NCBI GenBank assembly: GCA_903828235.1
Contig: CAIKLM010000157.1
Location: forward strand, 1-33,640
Reading direction: 5' to 3'
Source of the DNA: an uncultured beta proteobacterium
GTDB taxonomy: Bacteria > Pseudomonadota > Gammaproteobacteria > Burkholderiales > Burkholderiaceae_C
Length of the DNA: 33,640 bases
The position numbers were made by a program, and so were the translations under genes. The notes under the pieces were generated by a model, which saw only the letters and a program-made list of their open reading frames with translations, did not search any database and was not told the origin of the DNA. Within the stretch, counting starts at the first letter, position 1. Every line of letters starts with the position of its first letter. This document shows, one piece after another, positions 9,159 through 17,372 of this stretch.

Positions 9159-10033
9159 CGCGAGGCCCTTCCGAACAGGCCATTGGGCCGGAACAGCAGC
9201 ACCGCCAGGAACAGCGCGTAGTTCGAGGCGAGCGTGAGCTGCGGGTCGCCGTAGATCGCCACGAAGCTCTCGACCGCGCCGAGCATGAACGCGGCAAGGA
9301 TGCCGCCGGGCAGGTTGCCGACGCCACCCATGATCACGATGATCAGCGCCTTCATCGTGAAGACGACGCCCATCGTGGCGCTGAAGGTGAGGAAGGTGCT
9401 GATCAGGACGCCGGCCAGCGCGACCAGCATCGCGCCCAGCGCGAATGCAAGGCCGGCCAGCTTCTTCACGTCGACGCCGACCAGCTGCGCCGACACCGGG
9501 TCGACGGCGAGCGCGCGGATGGCCGTGCCGATGCGGGTGCGTGTCAGCATCAGGTACAGGCCGAGGCCCACGCCAAGCGCGATCGCCAGCGCCAGCAGCC
9601 GATTGGCCGCCACCTTGCTGCCGAGCACGTCGACCGGCACCGACAGGAACGAGTAGCTGAGGTAGCCGCCGCCGACGGCCGCCAGCATCACCCCCTGCAC
9701 CACGAACAGCAGGCCGAAGGTGGCGAGCAGGCTGTCGGCCTCGAGGGCTTCACGGTTGGGTGCCCGGCGCACCAGCGGCATCAGCACGATCCGGTAGATG
9801 CCCAGCCCGACGATCGCCGCCAGCGGCAGGATCAGCGCCATCGCGAGGAACGGCGACAGCATCTGCTTGCTGACCAGCGCCCACGCGAGCACGGCGGCTG
9901 CGATCAGCAGGTCGCCGTACGACAGGTTCATGATGCGCGCGACGCCGTACTGGAGGTTGAGCCCCAGCGCGACGAGCGCGTACATGCCCCCGAGCGTCAG
10001 GCTCGCAATGAGGGCGTCGATCAGGGCGGCCAT
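9155..10033 (-). CDS. livH: LivH-type ABC transporter permease
   Basis: A 292-residue polytopic membrane protein. Family landmarks are LGGMYALVALGLNLQYGVARIMNLSYGDLL near the N-terminus (given in parts: LGGMYALVALGLNL, then YGVARIMNLSYGDLL), RTRIGTAIRALAVDPVSAQLVGV in the middle (RIGTAIRALA and DPVSAQLVGVD) and IVIMGGVGNLPGGILAAF. It starts at ATG 10033, 39 bases downstream of the substrate-binding protein gene, and is coupled to the LivM-type gene by GTGA. Confidence 0.93.
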   Translation of the reverse strand: MAALIDALIASLTLGGMYALVALGLNLQYGVARIMNLSYGDLLIAAAVLAWALVSKQMLSPFLAMALILPLAAIVGLGIYRIVLMPLVRRAPNREALEADSLLATFGLLFVVQGVMLAAVGGGYLSYSFLSVPVDVLGSKVAANRLLALAIALGVGLGLYLMLTRTRIGTAIRALAVDPVSAQLVGVDVKKLAGLAFALGAMLVALAGVLISTFLTFSATMGVVFTMKALIIVIMGGVGNLPGGILAAFMLGAVESFVAIYGDPQLTLASNYALFLAVLLFRPNGLFGRASR

Positions 10034-10072
10034 GGCGCGGACCGTCGGTGCTGGGGGGGCGGCGGCGTGGCC

Positions 10073-11305
10073 TTAGGCCCGCCAGTTCGGCTTCGGGAAC
10101 CGGACCGCCTTCGCGCCCGGCTGCGCCGGGCCGACGCCGACGAAGTCGCCGTCCTGCCACTGGCCCACGAAGAAGCCGCCCACGCGGATGTTGTCCTTGA
10201 AGCGCAGCGGCCCGACGATCGTGTTGAAGCTGCCAGTGTCGAGCTCGTTGATGATCGCGGCCCGGTCGAGCTTGCCGATCTTCTCGGTGGCCTGCTGCAG
10301 CGCCTGCAGGCCGGCGTAGAAGAGCGACGACCCCCAGCGGTCCGGCTCGCGCTTGTGCATCTCGACGTGGCGCGCGACGTACTGGCGCAACTGGGGCGTG
10401 ACGTCCGGATTCCAGCCGCCGATGCCCATCACGCCCTCGACGTTCTCCTTGAAGCGGTCGCGGTAGATCGGGAACGCCGAGCCGACGGCGACATAGAACA
10501 CCTTCGGGTTGAAGCCCCGCACGCGCGAGGCCTCGGTCAGGCCGACGGTGTCGGGCGGATAGCTGAAGGCCACGAAGGTGTCGGCGTTGGCGCGCTCGGC
10601 CTCGGCGATGATCGGCGCGAGGTCGGAGGTGCCCAGCGGGTAGCCCTTGTCGTAAGTGAGCTTGAATCCGGCCGCTCCGAACGCGCGGCGCGCGGCGTTG
10701 GAGAGCTCCAGACCAAAGGCGTCGGTGACATGCACCATCGCCACCGTGTCGCCGATGCGGCCGGCCGCGCGCAGCCCGCGCAGCACCTCGACCGCCGCTT
10801 CGGCGTAGGTGCTGGCCGTGTTCAGCAGCGCAAACAGGTTGTTCCAGTTCTTGACGATCTCGGGGATCCGGTCGCTCACCAGGCTGGCGGCGAGTTGCGG
10901 CATGTTGGCCCGTCGGAAGATCGGCGCGACCGCGAGGTTTTGGCCGGTGCCCCAGGGCGGCAGCATGAAGTCGACCTTGTCCTGGCTGACCAGCCGCTCG
11001 CAGGCCCTGATCGCCTCTTCGGCCTGGCTGCGGTCGTCGTACTCGATGCCCTCGAGCAGCACGCGCCGGCCGCCCAGGTTGAACCCGCCCGCGTCGTTGA
11101 CGTCCTTGATCCACAGCTGGTAGTTGGGCCACTGCGTGATCGAGGCGCCGCCGGCGAAGGGCCCGGTCTTGGAGATCGCCCAGCCGACCTTGATGGTGGA
11201 CGGGGTCTGGCTGCGCACGATCGCGGGCGCGCCGAGGATCGCGACGCCGGCGCCGAGGGCCTTCAGGGTGCTTCGGCGGTCGCCGCGGAACGGGGTCTGG
11301 GTCAT
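10073..11305 (-). CDS. Periplasmic substrate-binding protein of the LivKHMGF-type importer
   Basis: A 410-residue extracellular ligand-binding receptor (Leu/Ile/Val-binding type). The N-terminus has a twin-arginine-like signal: DRRSTLKALGAG, then a short hydrophobic stretch ending near IVRSQT. The mature part begins with IKVGWAISKTGPFAGG, the usual first strand. Later landmarks are WIKDVNDAGGFNLGGR and GFNPKVFYVAVGS. It captures the substrate in the periplasm for the four genes downstream. A 103-base gap with two strong hairpins separates it from the cupin gene, so its transcript level may differ. The ligand is unknown; relatives bind aromatic acids, amides or amino acids. Confidence 0.92.
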   Translation of the reverse strand: MTQTPFRGDRRSTLKALGAGVAILGAPAIVRSQTPSTIKVGWAISKTGPFAGGASITQWPNYQLWIKDVNDAGGFNLGGRRVLLEGIEYDDRSQAEEAIRACERLVSQDKVDFMLPPWGTGQNLAVAPIFRRANMPQLAASLVSDRIPEIVKNWNNLFALLNTASTYAEAAVEVLRGLRAAGRIGDTVAMVHVTDAFGLELSNAARRAFGAAGFKLTYDKGYPLGTSDLAPIIAEAERANADTFVAFSYPPDTVGLTEASRVRGFNPKVFYVAVGSAFPIYRDRFKENVEGVMGIGGWNPDVTPQLRQYVARHVEMHKREPDRWGSSLFYAGLQALQQATEKIGKLDRAAIINELDTGSFNTIVGPLRFKDNIRVGGFFVGQWQDGDFVGVGPAQPGAKAVRFPKPNWRA

Positions 11306-11337
11306 TGCTGTCTCCTAGTGTGGTCTGTCGCCATGGT

Positions 11338-11395
11338 CGCCGGGCGCCGCGTGTGCCCGGCGGGTTCCTCACCGGTGCCGGGGGTCGCCCCCGGC
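11338..11395 (-). promoter_or_regulatory. Two strong hairpins between the cupin gene and the importer genes
   Basis: CGCCGGGC (11338-11345) pairs with GCCCGGCG (11355-11362). GCCGGGGG (11377-11384) pairs with CCCCCGGC (11388-11395) across a 3-base loop. There is no T-run, so full termination is uncertain. They could act as RNA-stability elements or partial terminators inside the operon. Confidence 0.4.
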
Positions 11396-11408
11396 CCGGC
11401 CGTCGCGC

Positions 11409-11942
11409 TCAGCGGATCAGCGCGTCGATCGCCGCGCGGCCGAGGCCCACCTTGTCGTAGTGGGCCCGGCACATCGCGAGGTAGTCGTGCACGTCGAAGT
11501 GCCCGTTGGAGGCACCGTTGTCGTCGAGCCAGATCAGCGGGCCCTTGACGATGAAGAACACGCGCATCGGATCCGGGTGCTCGTAGGCGACCAGCGTGTG
11601 GCCCTCGCCCGGGGTCTCGTAGACGAAGTCGCCGGCGGTGGCGACCCAGTCGTGCTCGAGGTAGCCCCACTTGCCCGAGATCGTGTACGCGAACACCTCG
11701 TGCGGGTGGTAGTGGCGGTTGACCAGCCCCGCGCCCTTGGCCATGAGCACGTCGCACCACTTGTTCTCCGACGGCGAGATCCACAGCGGCCGCGACGACA
11801 CGGTCTCGGTGAACGGCACGTAGTAGCGCTCGTCGTCGGTCGGCGCGTTGGCGATGTAGGCCTCGGGCTTGGCATCGGGCTTGAACACGTCGGCGATCGG
11901 CTTGATGTCGCGCCAGAACTCGGTCTTGATGACGGCAGCCAT
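11409..11942 (-). CDS. Cupin of the 2,4'-dihydroxyacetophenone dioxygenase family
   Basis: A 177-residue single-domain cupin. The characterised family enzyme cleaves 2,4'-dihydroxyacetophenone to 4-hydroxybenzoate and formate with non-haem iron. Metal ligands are visible: RHYHPHEVFAYTISG gives H77, H79 and E82 as candidates (H81 also nearby), and the second motif TPGEGHT gives H115. The ATG at 11942 is preferred over upstream in-frame codons because AAAGGA precedes it and the extra N-terminal residues look non-coding. It heads the importer operon and diverges from the AraC-type gene. Whether it is an oxygenase or a cupin with another role in ketone metabolism is not decided by sequence. Confidence 0.75.
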   Translation of the reverse strand: MAAVIKTEFWRDIKPIADVFKPDAKPEAYIANAPTDDERYYVPFTETVSSRPLWISPSENKWCDVLMAKGAGLVNRHYHPHEVFAYTISGKWGYLEHDWVATAGDFVYETPGEGHTLVAYEHPDPMRVFFIVKGPLIWLDDNGASNGHFDVHDYLAMCRAHYDKVGLGRAAIDALIR

Positions 11943-12120
11943 CGGGTTTCCTTTGCGGTGTGGTTCGGGCCGGGTACGCCGGGACTCTTCCGGAGCCTCG
12001 GTCGGTGCCGGCAGCCGTTCCGGAAGGGTATTGCAGGGGCGGCTGGCGCGATTGACTAGACTGGACACGCGCATTGACCCGGCCGGACGGACAGGCTCGG
12101 GCAATCCCGAGGAGACGTCC
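11943..12120. promoter_or_regulatory. Divergent intergenic region with candidate AraC-type operator
   Basis: The 178 bases between the cupin and AraC-type start codons carry ATTGAC at 12051-12056 and again at 12073-12078, each preceded by a GCG-containing stretch. The 22-base spacing is two helical turns, typical of AraC-family direct-repeat operators. TTCCGGA occurs at 11988-11994 and 12018-12024. The ribosome sites are GAGGAGA before 12121 (+) and AAAGGA before 11942 (-). Promoter elements cannot be fixed with confidence. Confidence 0.45.
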
Positions 12121-13104
12121 ATGCCCGCGATCCGACTGGCGCCCACCGCCGAGGTGTCGACCGACCATGTCGCACCGCAACACCGGCTCGCCTACTACGA
12201 GGCGTACAACGCGCACCGGCTGGTCGGGCTGCGCTGCTCGGCGCTCGACTCGACGCGGCTGCAGGCGCGGCAGCGCCACTACGACCTTGGCGAGGCGCGT
12301 ATCACCGACGTCTCGGGCAGCAGCCGCATCATCGAGCGCTCGCGCGAGCTCGTGAACACGCACCCGAAGGACGCGGTCTTCGCCTGCCTGCTGCTGCGCG
12401 GCGAGGCCTGCTTCCTGCAGGCCGGCCGCGTGGTGCCGCTGGCCGCGGGCGACGTGGTCGTCTACTCGACCGACGTGCCGTACCTGTACGCGTTCGGCGG
12501 CGAGATGCACCAGGTGATCGTTGCCACCGACGCCGCGCGGTTGAGCGGCGACGCCTGGCGCGACCGGCTGCGCGAGCCGCTGAAGCTCGACGGCCGGCTC
12601 GCGACCCCGCGACTGCTGGCCAGCGCGCTGCGCTCGACCGCGGTCGGGTTCCTCGAGGCACCGCTGGCCGAGCGCGCCAGCGAGACCGCGCGCCGCGCGC
12701 GGGCGCTGATCGACGCGCTGGTGCGGCCGCCCACCGAGCCGGCCGCGGCAACGGCCGGTGGCGGCCTGGTGCTCGTCATGAACGCCGAGCAGTACATCGA
12801 CCAGCACCTCGCCGAACCGGAGCTCGACGCGCAGGCGGTCTCGCGTGCGGTCGGCGTGTCGCTGCGCCACCTGAACCGGCTGTTCGCGATGCGTGGCGAG
12901 TCGGTCTCCGATTGCCTGTGGCGGATGCGGCTGGAGCGGGCGCGCGCGGCGCTGCTCGACCCGCGGCTGCATCGGGTGACCGTCGCCGAGATCGCGCACC
13001 GGCACGGCTTCGCGAGCGCCGCCCACTTCGCGCGGGCATTCCGCCGGCGCTTCGGGGCGCCCCCCACGGAGCACCGCTCCGCGGCGCTGCGCGGCCACCA
13101 CTGA
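12121..13104 (+). CDS. AraC-family transcriptional regulator
   Basis: A 327-residue regulator. The N-terminal two thirds look like an AraC-binding-like cupin sensor: RITDVSGSSRIIERS, LLLRGEACFLQAGR and PLAAGDVVVYSTDVPYLYAF. The C-terminal 100 residues hold both helix-turn-helix motifs: AVSRAVGVSLRHLNRLF, and VAEIAHRHGFASAAHFARAF followed by FGAPPTEHR. The ATG at 12121 is chosen because it follows GAGGAGA and because the longer open frame would run through the promoter region. It is divergent from the cupin/importer operon and is the obvious candidate activator. The effector is probably the imported compound or a metabolite of it. Confidence 0.9.
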   Translation: MPAIRLAPTAEVSTDHVAPQHRLAYYEAYNAHRLVGLRCSALDSTRLQARQRHYDLGEARITDVSGSSRIIERSRELVNTHPKDAVFACLLLRGEACFLQAGRVVPLAAGDVVVYSTDVPYLYAFGGEMHQVIVATDAARLSGDAWRDRLREPLKLDGRLATPRLLASALRSTAVGFLEAPLAERASETARRARALIDALVRPPTEPAAATAGGGLVLVMNAEQYIDQHLAEPELDAQAVSRAVGVSLRHLNRLFAMRGESVSDCLWRMRLERARAALLDPRLHRVTVAEIAHRHGFASAAHFARAFRRRFGAPPTEHRSAALRGHH

Positions 13105-13133
13105 GGCGGCGCGGCCGAGCCGTCGGAACCGTC

Positions 13134-14027
13134 TCACGGCGTCCTCCGGACGGCAGCGCCGGCAGTGCCGGCACTCAGCCACGCGGCGACGCCGGCCGCG
13201 TCGTCGAACACCGCGTCGGCGCGCCGCTCGGCCCGTGCGGCAGCGAAGGTCTCGGCCGTGCCGATGCCGGTGAGCACGCCGATGGCGCGGGCACCGGCCT
13301 GGCGGCCCATCGCGATCTCCAGCGTCGGATCGTCGCCGATCACGACCGTGCGCGATGCGGGTGCGTCGAGGTGCGCGAGCACCGTGCGCATTGCCAGCGC
13401 CGAAGGCTTGCCGAACACGCGCGCGCGCGCACCAGTGGTGCTGGTGATGCCGGCGGCGATTGCATTGGACACGCCGATCATGCGCCCGCCCCGCGACGCG
13501 AAGAAGCGCGCATTCGAGGTCGTGCCAAGCCGGGCCCCGGCCCATACCGCGCGGCAGGCGACCTCGAGGTCGGCGAGCCGGAACTCGGGGTGCCAGCCGA
13601 CCAGCACCTCGTCGACAGCGACCGCCGCGTCGCCGTCCTCGGGCAGCGCCACCTCCAGGCCCGCGTCGCGCAGCGGCTGCCGGACTCCGACGCCGCCGAG
13701 CACCAGCACGCGCTTCAGGCCGCGGCCGCGGTACCAGTGCGCGGCCACGTTGGCCGGCGTGAACACCTCGTGCTCGGCGATGTCGAGACCCGCCTGCGTG
13801 AGCAGCGACACGTAGTCGGCGTTGGTGTGCATCGTGCCGTTGGTGAACGCCGCCAGCCGCAGGCCGGCGGCGCGGATCGCCGCGAGCAGCGCAGGCGCGC
13901 CGGGCAGCGCCCGGTAGCCGTGGCCCTGCGGATCGCCCAGCACCAGCGTGCCGTCGATGTCGACGATCGCCGCCTGCCAGGCGCCGCCGTCGGCGGCCGG
14001 CGCGCGATGCGCGGCCCTGACCGTCAT
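13134..14027 (-). CDS. HAD superfamily phosphatase (subfamily IIA, NagD-like)
   Basis: A 297-residue HAD hydrolase. Motif I is DIDGTLV (D23 and D25), motif II is AAFTNGT, motif III is the lysine of FGKPSALAMRTV (about K207), and motif IV is VIGDDPTLEIAMGRQAGARA (about D232/D233). The long cap between motifs II and III is the IIA type seen in NagD and p-nitrophenyl phosphatases. The ATG overlaps the carboxyltransferase stop (ATGA), so it is the last gene of the phosphotransferase/carboxylase operon. A small-molecule phosphatase in an operon that begins with a phosphotransferase suggests release or repair of a phosphorylated intermediate; that is inference. It converges on the AraC-type gene with 29 bases between. 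Confidence 0.87.
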   Translation of the reverse strand: MTVRAAHRAPAADGGAWQAAIVDIDGTLVLGDPQGHGYRALPGAPALLAAIRAAGLRLAAFTNGTMHTNADYVSLLTQAGLDIAEHEVFTPANVAAHWYRGRGLKRVLVLGGVGVRQPLRDAGLEVALPEDGDAAVAVDEVLVGWHPEFRLADLEVACRAVWAGARLGTTSNARFFASRGGRMIGVSNAIAAGITSTTGARARVFGKPSALAMRTVLAHLDAPASRTVVIGDDPTLEIAMGRQAGARAIGVLTGIGTAETFAAARAERRADAVFDDAAGVAAWLSAGTAGAAVRRTP

Positions 14028-15511
14028 CGCCGACCCCCGCCGCCGCGCAGCACGAGCTTCATGCCCTCGGTCTGCACCCGCAGCTCGTCGGCGCCGGGCC
14101 CGGCGAGCAGCCGCTCGAGCAAGGTCATCAGCGGCTTGCGGTGCGGGTCGTAGCGGCGCGGCGCGGGGCCGGCCGCCTTCATCGCGTCGACCTGCTCGGC
14201 CGGCATCGTCGCGCGCAGCAGCAGCTCCTCGTCGGACAGGTGCGCGCCGAGGCCGCGCCGCAGCTCGGCCACCGAGGCCATGGGCGGCTCGGCGGCGAGC
14301 TCGCGCGCGCGCGGCAGCGCGTCGATGCGGTCGCGCACGGCCGGGTCGACCGCGCGCGGCGGCGTGCCGAACCGGCCGATCACGTACCGGATCACCTGGT
14401 CGGACACGCTCGCGTAGCGTTCGGTGCCGACCACGTTCATCACCGCCTGCGCGCCGACGATCTGCGAGAACGGCGTCACCATGATCGGGTAGCCGAGCTC
14501 GGCGCGCACCCGCTCGACTTCCTCGGTGACCTCCTGCCAGCGGTGCTCCTGGCGCAGCTCGCGCAGCTGCCGGCGCATCGTGCCGATCATGCCGCCGGGC
14601 AGCTGGTGCCGGAAGTAGCGCGCGTCGTAGGCGCTCGGCGCGCCCGGCACCTGCCCCTCGGCACGGGCGAGCGCGCTCAGCCACGCGGCGTACGCGGCGA
14701 GCGCCTCGCGGTCGACGTCGCAGCCGATGCCCTCGACCGAGAGGTTGCGCAGCAACTGCGTCGCGTCGGGCTGCGAGGTGCCGCCCGACAGCGGCGCGAC
14801 CGCCGTGTGCAGGGCCGACAGCCCCAGGCGCGCGGCTTCCAGGTACGAGAACTGCGCCAGCCCGATCGTCTCGTGCGAGTGCAGCTCGAAGGGCTTGCCG
14901 GCGCAGGCGGCGATCATGCCCGGCAGCAGCGTGCGCGCCCGCTCGGCCGTCAGCAGGCCGCCGGGGTCCTTCAGGTACAGCGCGTCGACGACCGGATCGG
15001 CGGCGAGCGAGGCCGCGATGCGCGCGTAGTAGGCGTCGTCGTGCACCGGGCTCACCGTGAAGGTGATCGCCGCGACGATGCCGGCGTCCGTCTCGCGGCG
15101 CACGAGGCGGCAGCACGCGAGCTGCGCGGCGACGTCGTTCATCGGCTCCATCACCGCGAAGCGCCGGATGCCGGCCCGCCCGAGCAGGCGGAACGCCAGC
15201 GCCATCACCTCGTCGCTCGCGGTCTCCCAGGAGATGAAGCGCATGCCGGTCGTCAGGAACGACAGCGGCGTGGTCGGCATGGCCGCCCGCGCCCGTCGGA
15301 TGGTCTCCCACGGATCCTCGCGGTGCCAACGCACCGCCACCGCCATGTGCGTGCTGGTGGTGAAGTCGAGCACCGAGAAGCCAACCCGTTCGGCCAGCGC
15401 GGCGGCGCCTTCGAGCATCGCGGCGTTCAGCCCGGTGGCGCCCCACAGGCTCTGGTTGCCGTCGCGCAGCGAGGTGTCGACCAGCGCGACGGTCGGACGC
15501 GGGGACATCAT
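14024..15511 (-). CDS. Biotin-dependent carboxyltransferase subunit (pyruvate/oxaloacetate carboxyltransferase type)
   Basis: A 495-residue stand-alone carboxyltransferase of the pyruvate carboxylase / oxaloacetate decarboxylase alpha type. The TIM-barrel opening DTSLRDGNQSLWG (12-24) is present. So are the expected carbamylated lysine (K181 in LYLKDPGGLL), the metal ligands HSH (211-213) and the biotin-binding threonine in SGGTSQPD (T245). REDPWETIRR matches the family's substrate-side helix. It therefore looks catalytically competent for moving CO2 from carboxybiotin to a carbon next to a carbonyl. No biotinyl domain is attached; the separate carrier protein upstream supplies it. It overlaps the biotin carboxylase (ATGA at 15511) and the HAD gene (ATGA at 14027). 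Several residues differ from pyruvate enzymes (HSHETIG for HTHxTxG), so the acceptor may be another ketone. Confidence 0.87.
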   Translation of the reverse strand: MMSPRPTVALVDTSLRDGNQSLWGATGLNAAMLEGAAALAERVGFSVLDFTTSTHMAVAVRWHREDPWETIRRARAAMPTTPLSFLTTGMRFISWETASDEVMALAFRLLGRAGIRRFAVMEPMNDVAAQLACCRLVRRETDAGIVAAITFTVSPVHDDAYYARIAASLAADPVVDALYLKDPGGLLTAERARTLLPGMIAACAGKPFELHSHETIGLAQFSYLEAARLGLSALHTAVAPLSGGTSQPDATQLLRNLSVEGIGCDVDREALAAYAAWLSALARAEGQVPGAPSAYDARYFRHQLPGGMIGTMRRQLRELRQEHRWQEVTEEVERVRAELGYPIMVTPFSQIVGAQAVMNVVGTERYASVSDQVIRYVIGRFGTPPRAVDPAVRDRIDALPRARELAAEPPMASVAELRRGLGAHLSDEELLLRATMPAEQVDAMKAAGPAPRRYDPHRKPLMTLLERLLAGPGADELRVQTEGMKLVLRGGGGRR

Positions 15512-16881
15512 GCCGGCACCGCCTGCAGACCCGGCGCAAGCAGCCGCGGCAGTGCGCGGCCGAGCCAGTTGGTGTCGACGCCGCCGGTGGCGAAGTCGGT
15601 GTCGGCAAGGATCGCCTGGTGCAGGGCGAGGTTGGTCGCGATGCCCTCGATCCGGGTCGCGGCGAGCGCCTCGCGCATCGCCGCGCAGGCCCGCGCCCGG
15701 TCGGCGCCGTGGACGATGAGCTTGGCGACCAGCGAGTCGTAGAACGGCGGGATGCGGTAGCCGGACTCGACGTGCGTGTCCACGCGCACGTGCGGCGCGT
15801 CCGGCCACCGGACCATGCGCACGGTGCCCGGGCTCGGCCGGAAGTCCTGGGACGGGTCCTCCGCGTTGATCCGGCACTCGATGGCGTGGCCCTGGAACCT
15901 GATCTCCGACTGCGCGAGGCGCAGCGCTGCGCCCTGCGCGATGCCGATCTGCTCGGCGACGAGGTCCAGGCCCGTGAGCATCTCGGTGACCGGGTGCTCG
16001 ACCTGGATCCGCGCGTTCATCTCGAGGAAGTAGAACGCCTCGCGCACGGGGTCGACGAGGCACTCGACCGTGCCCAGCCCACGGTAGCCCAGCGAAGCCG
16101 CGAAGCGCACCGCTGCCTCGTGCAGTGCGGTGCGCAGCGTCGGCGCAAGGCGGGGCGCGCCGGCTTCCTCCAGCACCTTCTGGTATCGGCGCTGCACCGA
16201 GCAGTCGCGTTCGCCGAGATGGATCACCCGCTCGCCGTCGCCGAGCACCTGCACCTCGACGTGGCGACCCGTCGCGACGAAGGCCTCGACGTACAGCCGC
16301 GGGTCGCCGAACGCGGCCGACGCCTCGGCGGTGGCGAGCGCGAACCGCTCGGCCAGTTCGGCCGGCGCGTCGACGCGCTTCATGCCGCGGCCGCCGCCGC
16401 CGGCGACCGCCTTGAGCAGCACCGGATAGCCGATCGCCGCCGCCGCGCGCTGCGCCGCCTCGGGCGTGTCGACCGCCTCGCCGGGAACCACCGGCACGCC
16501 GGCCTCGATCGCAGCTTGGCGCGCAGCGAGCTTGTTGCCGATGCGCTCGAGTTGCGCCGGGGTCGGGCCGATCAGCACCAGCCCCGCCGCCGCGCACTGC
16601 CGGCCGAACTCGGGGTTTTCCGACAGGAAGCCGTAGCCCGGGTGGACCGCCTGGGCGCCGGTGCCCAGCGCCGCCGCGACCACGGTCGGGATCCGCAGGT
16701 AGCTGTCGGCCGCGCGCGCCGGCCCGAGGCAGACCGCGCGGTCGGCAAGCCGTGTGGGCAGGCTGCCACGATCAGCTTCGGAGTAGCCGACCACGGTGCG
16801 CAGGCCGAGCGCCCGGCAGGTCCGGATCACGCGGACCGCGATCTCGCCACGGTTGGCGACGAAGACGGTGTCGAAGCTCAT
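15508..16881 (-). CDS. Biotin carboxylase subunit (AccC-like)
   Basis: A 457-residue ATP-grasp enzyme that carboxylates carrier-bound biotin using ATP and bicarbonate. Landmarks are VANRGEIAVRVIRTCR (8-23), VHPGYGFLSENPEF, IGNKLAARQAA, the glycine-rich loop KAVAGGGGRGMK (about 157-168), RDCSVQRRYQKV, FYFLEMNARIQVEHPVTE and HAIECRINAEDP. The length is normal for AccC. Its position between the carrier protein (7 bases upstream) and the carboxyltransferase (ATGA overlap) shows that it serves this complex and not general fatty-acid synthesis. Confidence 0.93.
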   Translation of the reverse strand: MSFDTVFVANRGEIAVRVIRTCRALGLRTVVGYSEADRGSLPTRLADRAVCLGPARAADSYLRIPTVVAAALGTGAQAVHPGYGFLSENPEFGRQCAAAGLVLIGPTPAQLERIGNKLAARQAAIEAGVPVVPGEAVDTPEAAQRAAAAIGYPVLLKAVAGGGGRGMKRVDAPAELAERFALATAEASAAFGDPRLYVEAFVATGRHVEVQVLGDGERVIHLGERDCSVQRRYQKVLEEAGAPRLAPTLRTALHEAAVRFAASLGYRGLGTVECLVDPVREAFYFLEMNARIQVEHPVTEMLTGLDLVAEQIGIAQGAALRLAQSEIRFQGHAIECRINAEDPSQDFRPSPGTVRMVRWPDAPHVRVDTHVESGYRIPPFYDSLVAKLIVHGADRARACAAMREALAATRIEGIATNLALHQAILADTDFATGGVDTNWLGRALPRLLAPGLQAVPA

Positions 16882-16888
16882 GCCGGGC

Positions 16889-17350
16889 TCACGCGTCGGC
16901 GCGGATGCGCAGCAGCGGCTGGCCGTACTCGACGAGCGAGCCGTCGGTGGCCAGCAGCTCGACCACCTCGCCGGCCACGCCGGCGGTCACCGAGGTCATC
17001 AGCTTCATCACCTCGACGATGCACACCACCGTGTCGGGCGCGACCCTCGCGCCGATCTCGACGAACGGGGCCGCGCCGGGCTTGGGCGCGCGGTAGAAGG
17101 TGCCGAGCACCGGCGCGAGCACGTCCGTGCCGCCGACCGTCGAGGGCGTGGGCGCAGCCGCCGTGGCGGGCACCGCTGGTGAAGGCGCGGGTGCGGACGG
17201 CGGCACCTCGGCCGGGTCGGCCCCGGCAGGCGCGGCGCCGCTGCGGCGCAGCGACAGCTTCAGGCCGTCGATCTCGAGGTCGAGGGCGTCGAAGGCCGAG
17301 GCCTCGAGCAGCTTGAGGATCCGCTCGACGTCGTCGTGGCTGAGCTTCAT
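16889..17350 (-). CDS. Biotin carboxyl carrier protein (AccB-like)
   Basis: A 153-residue carrier protein with an N-terminal helical region, a Pro/Ala-rich flexible linker (about 40-75) and a C-terminal biotinyl domain. APVLGTFYRAPKPGA and the biotin site EVMKLM with the modified lysine K116 are clear. The site is the usual (A/V)MKLM variant of AccB proteins. The ATG at 17350 lacks a strong ribosome site, but the frame upstream of it lies in the phosphotransferase gene and lacks AccB character. It carries carboxybiotin between the carboxylase and the carboxyltransferase subunits encoded next. Confidence 0.92.
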   Translation of the reverse strand: MKLSHDDVERILKLLEASAFDALDLEIDGLKLSLRRSGAAPAGADPAEVPPSAPAPSPAVPATAAAPTPSTVGGTDVLAPVLGTFYRAPKPGAAPFVEIGARVAPDTVVCIVEVMKLMTSVTAGVAGEVVELLATDGSLVEYGQPLLRIRADA

Positions 17351-17372
17351 TGGCGCGACACCGTCCGGCCGC

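Noticed and set aside
14024..17350. Housekeeping acetyl-CoA carboxylase
   Set aside because: The carboxyltransferase is of pyruvate carboxylase/OadA type, not AccA/AccD, and the operon context is catabolic.
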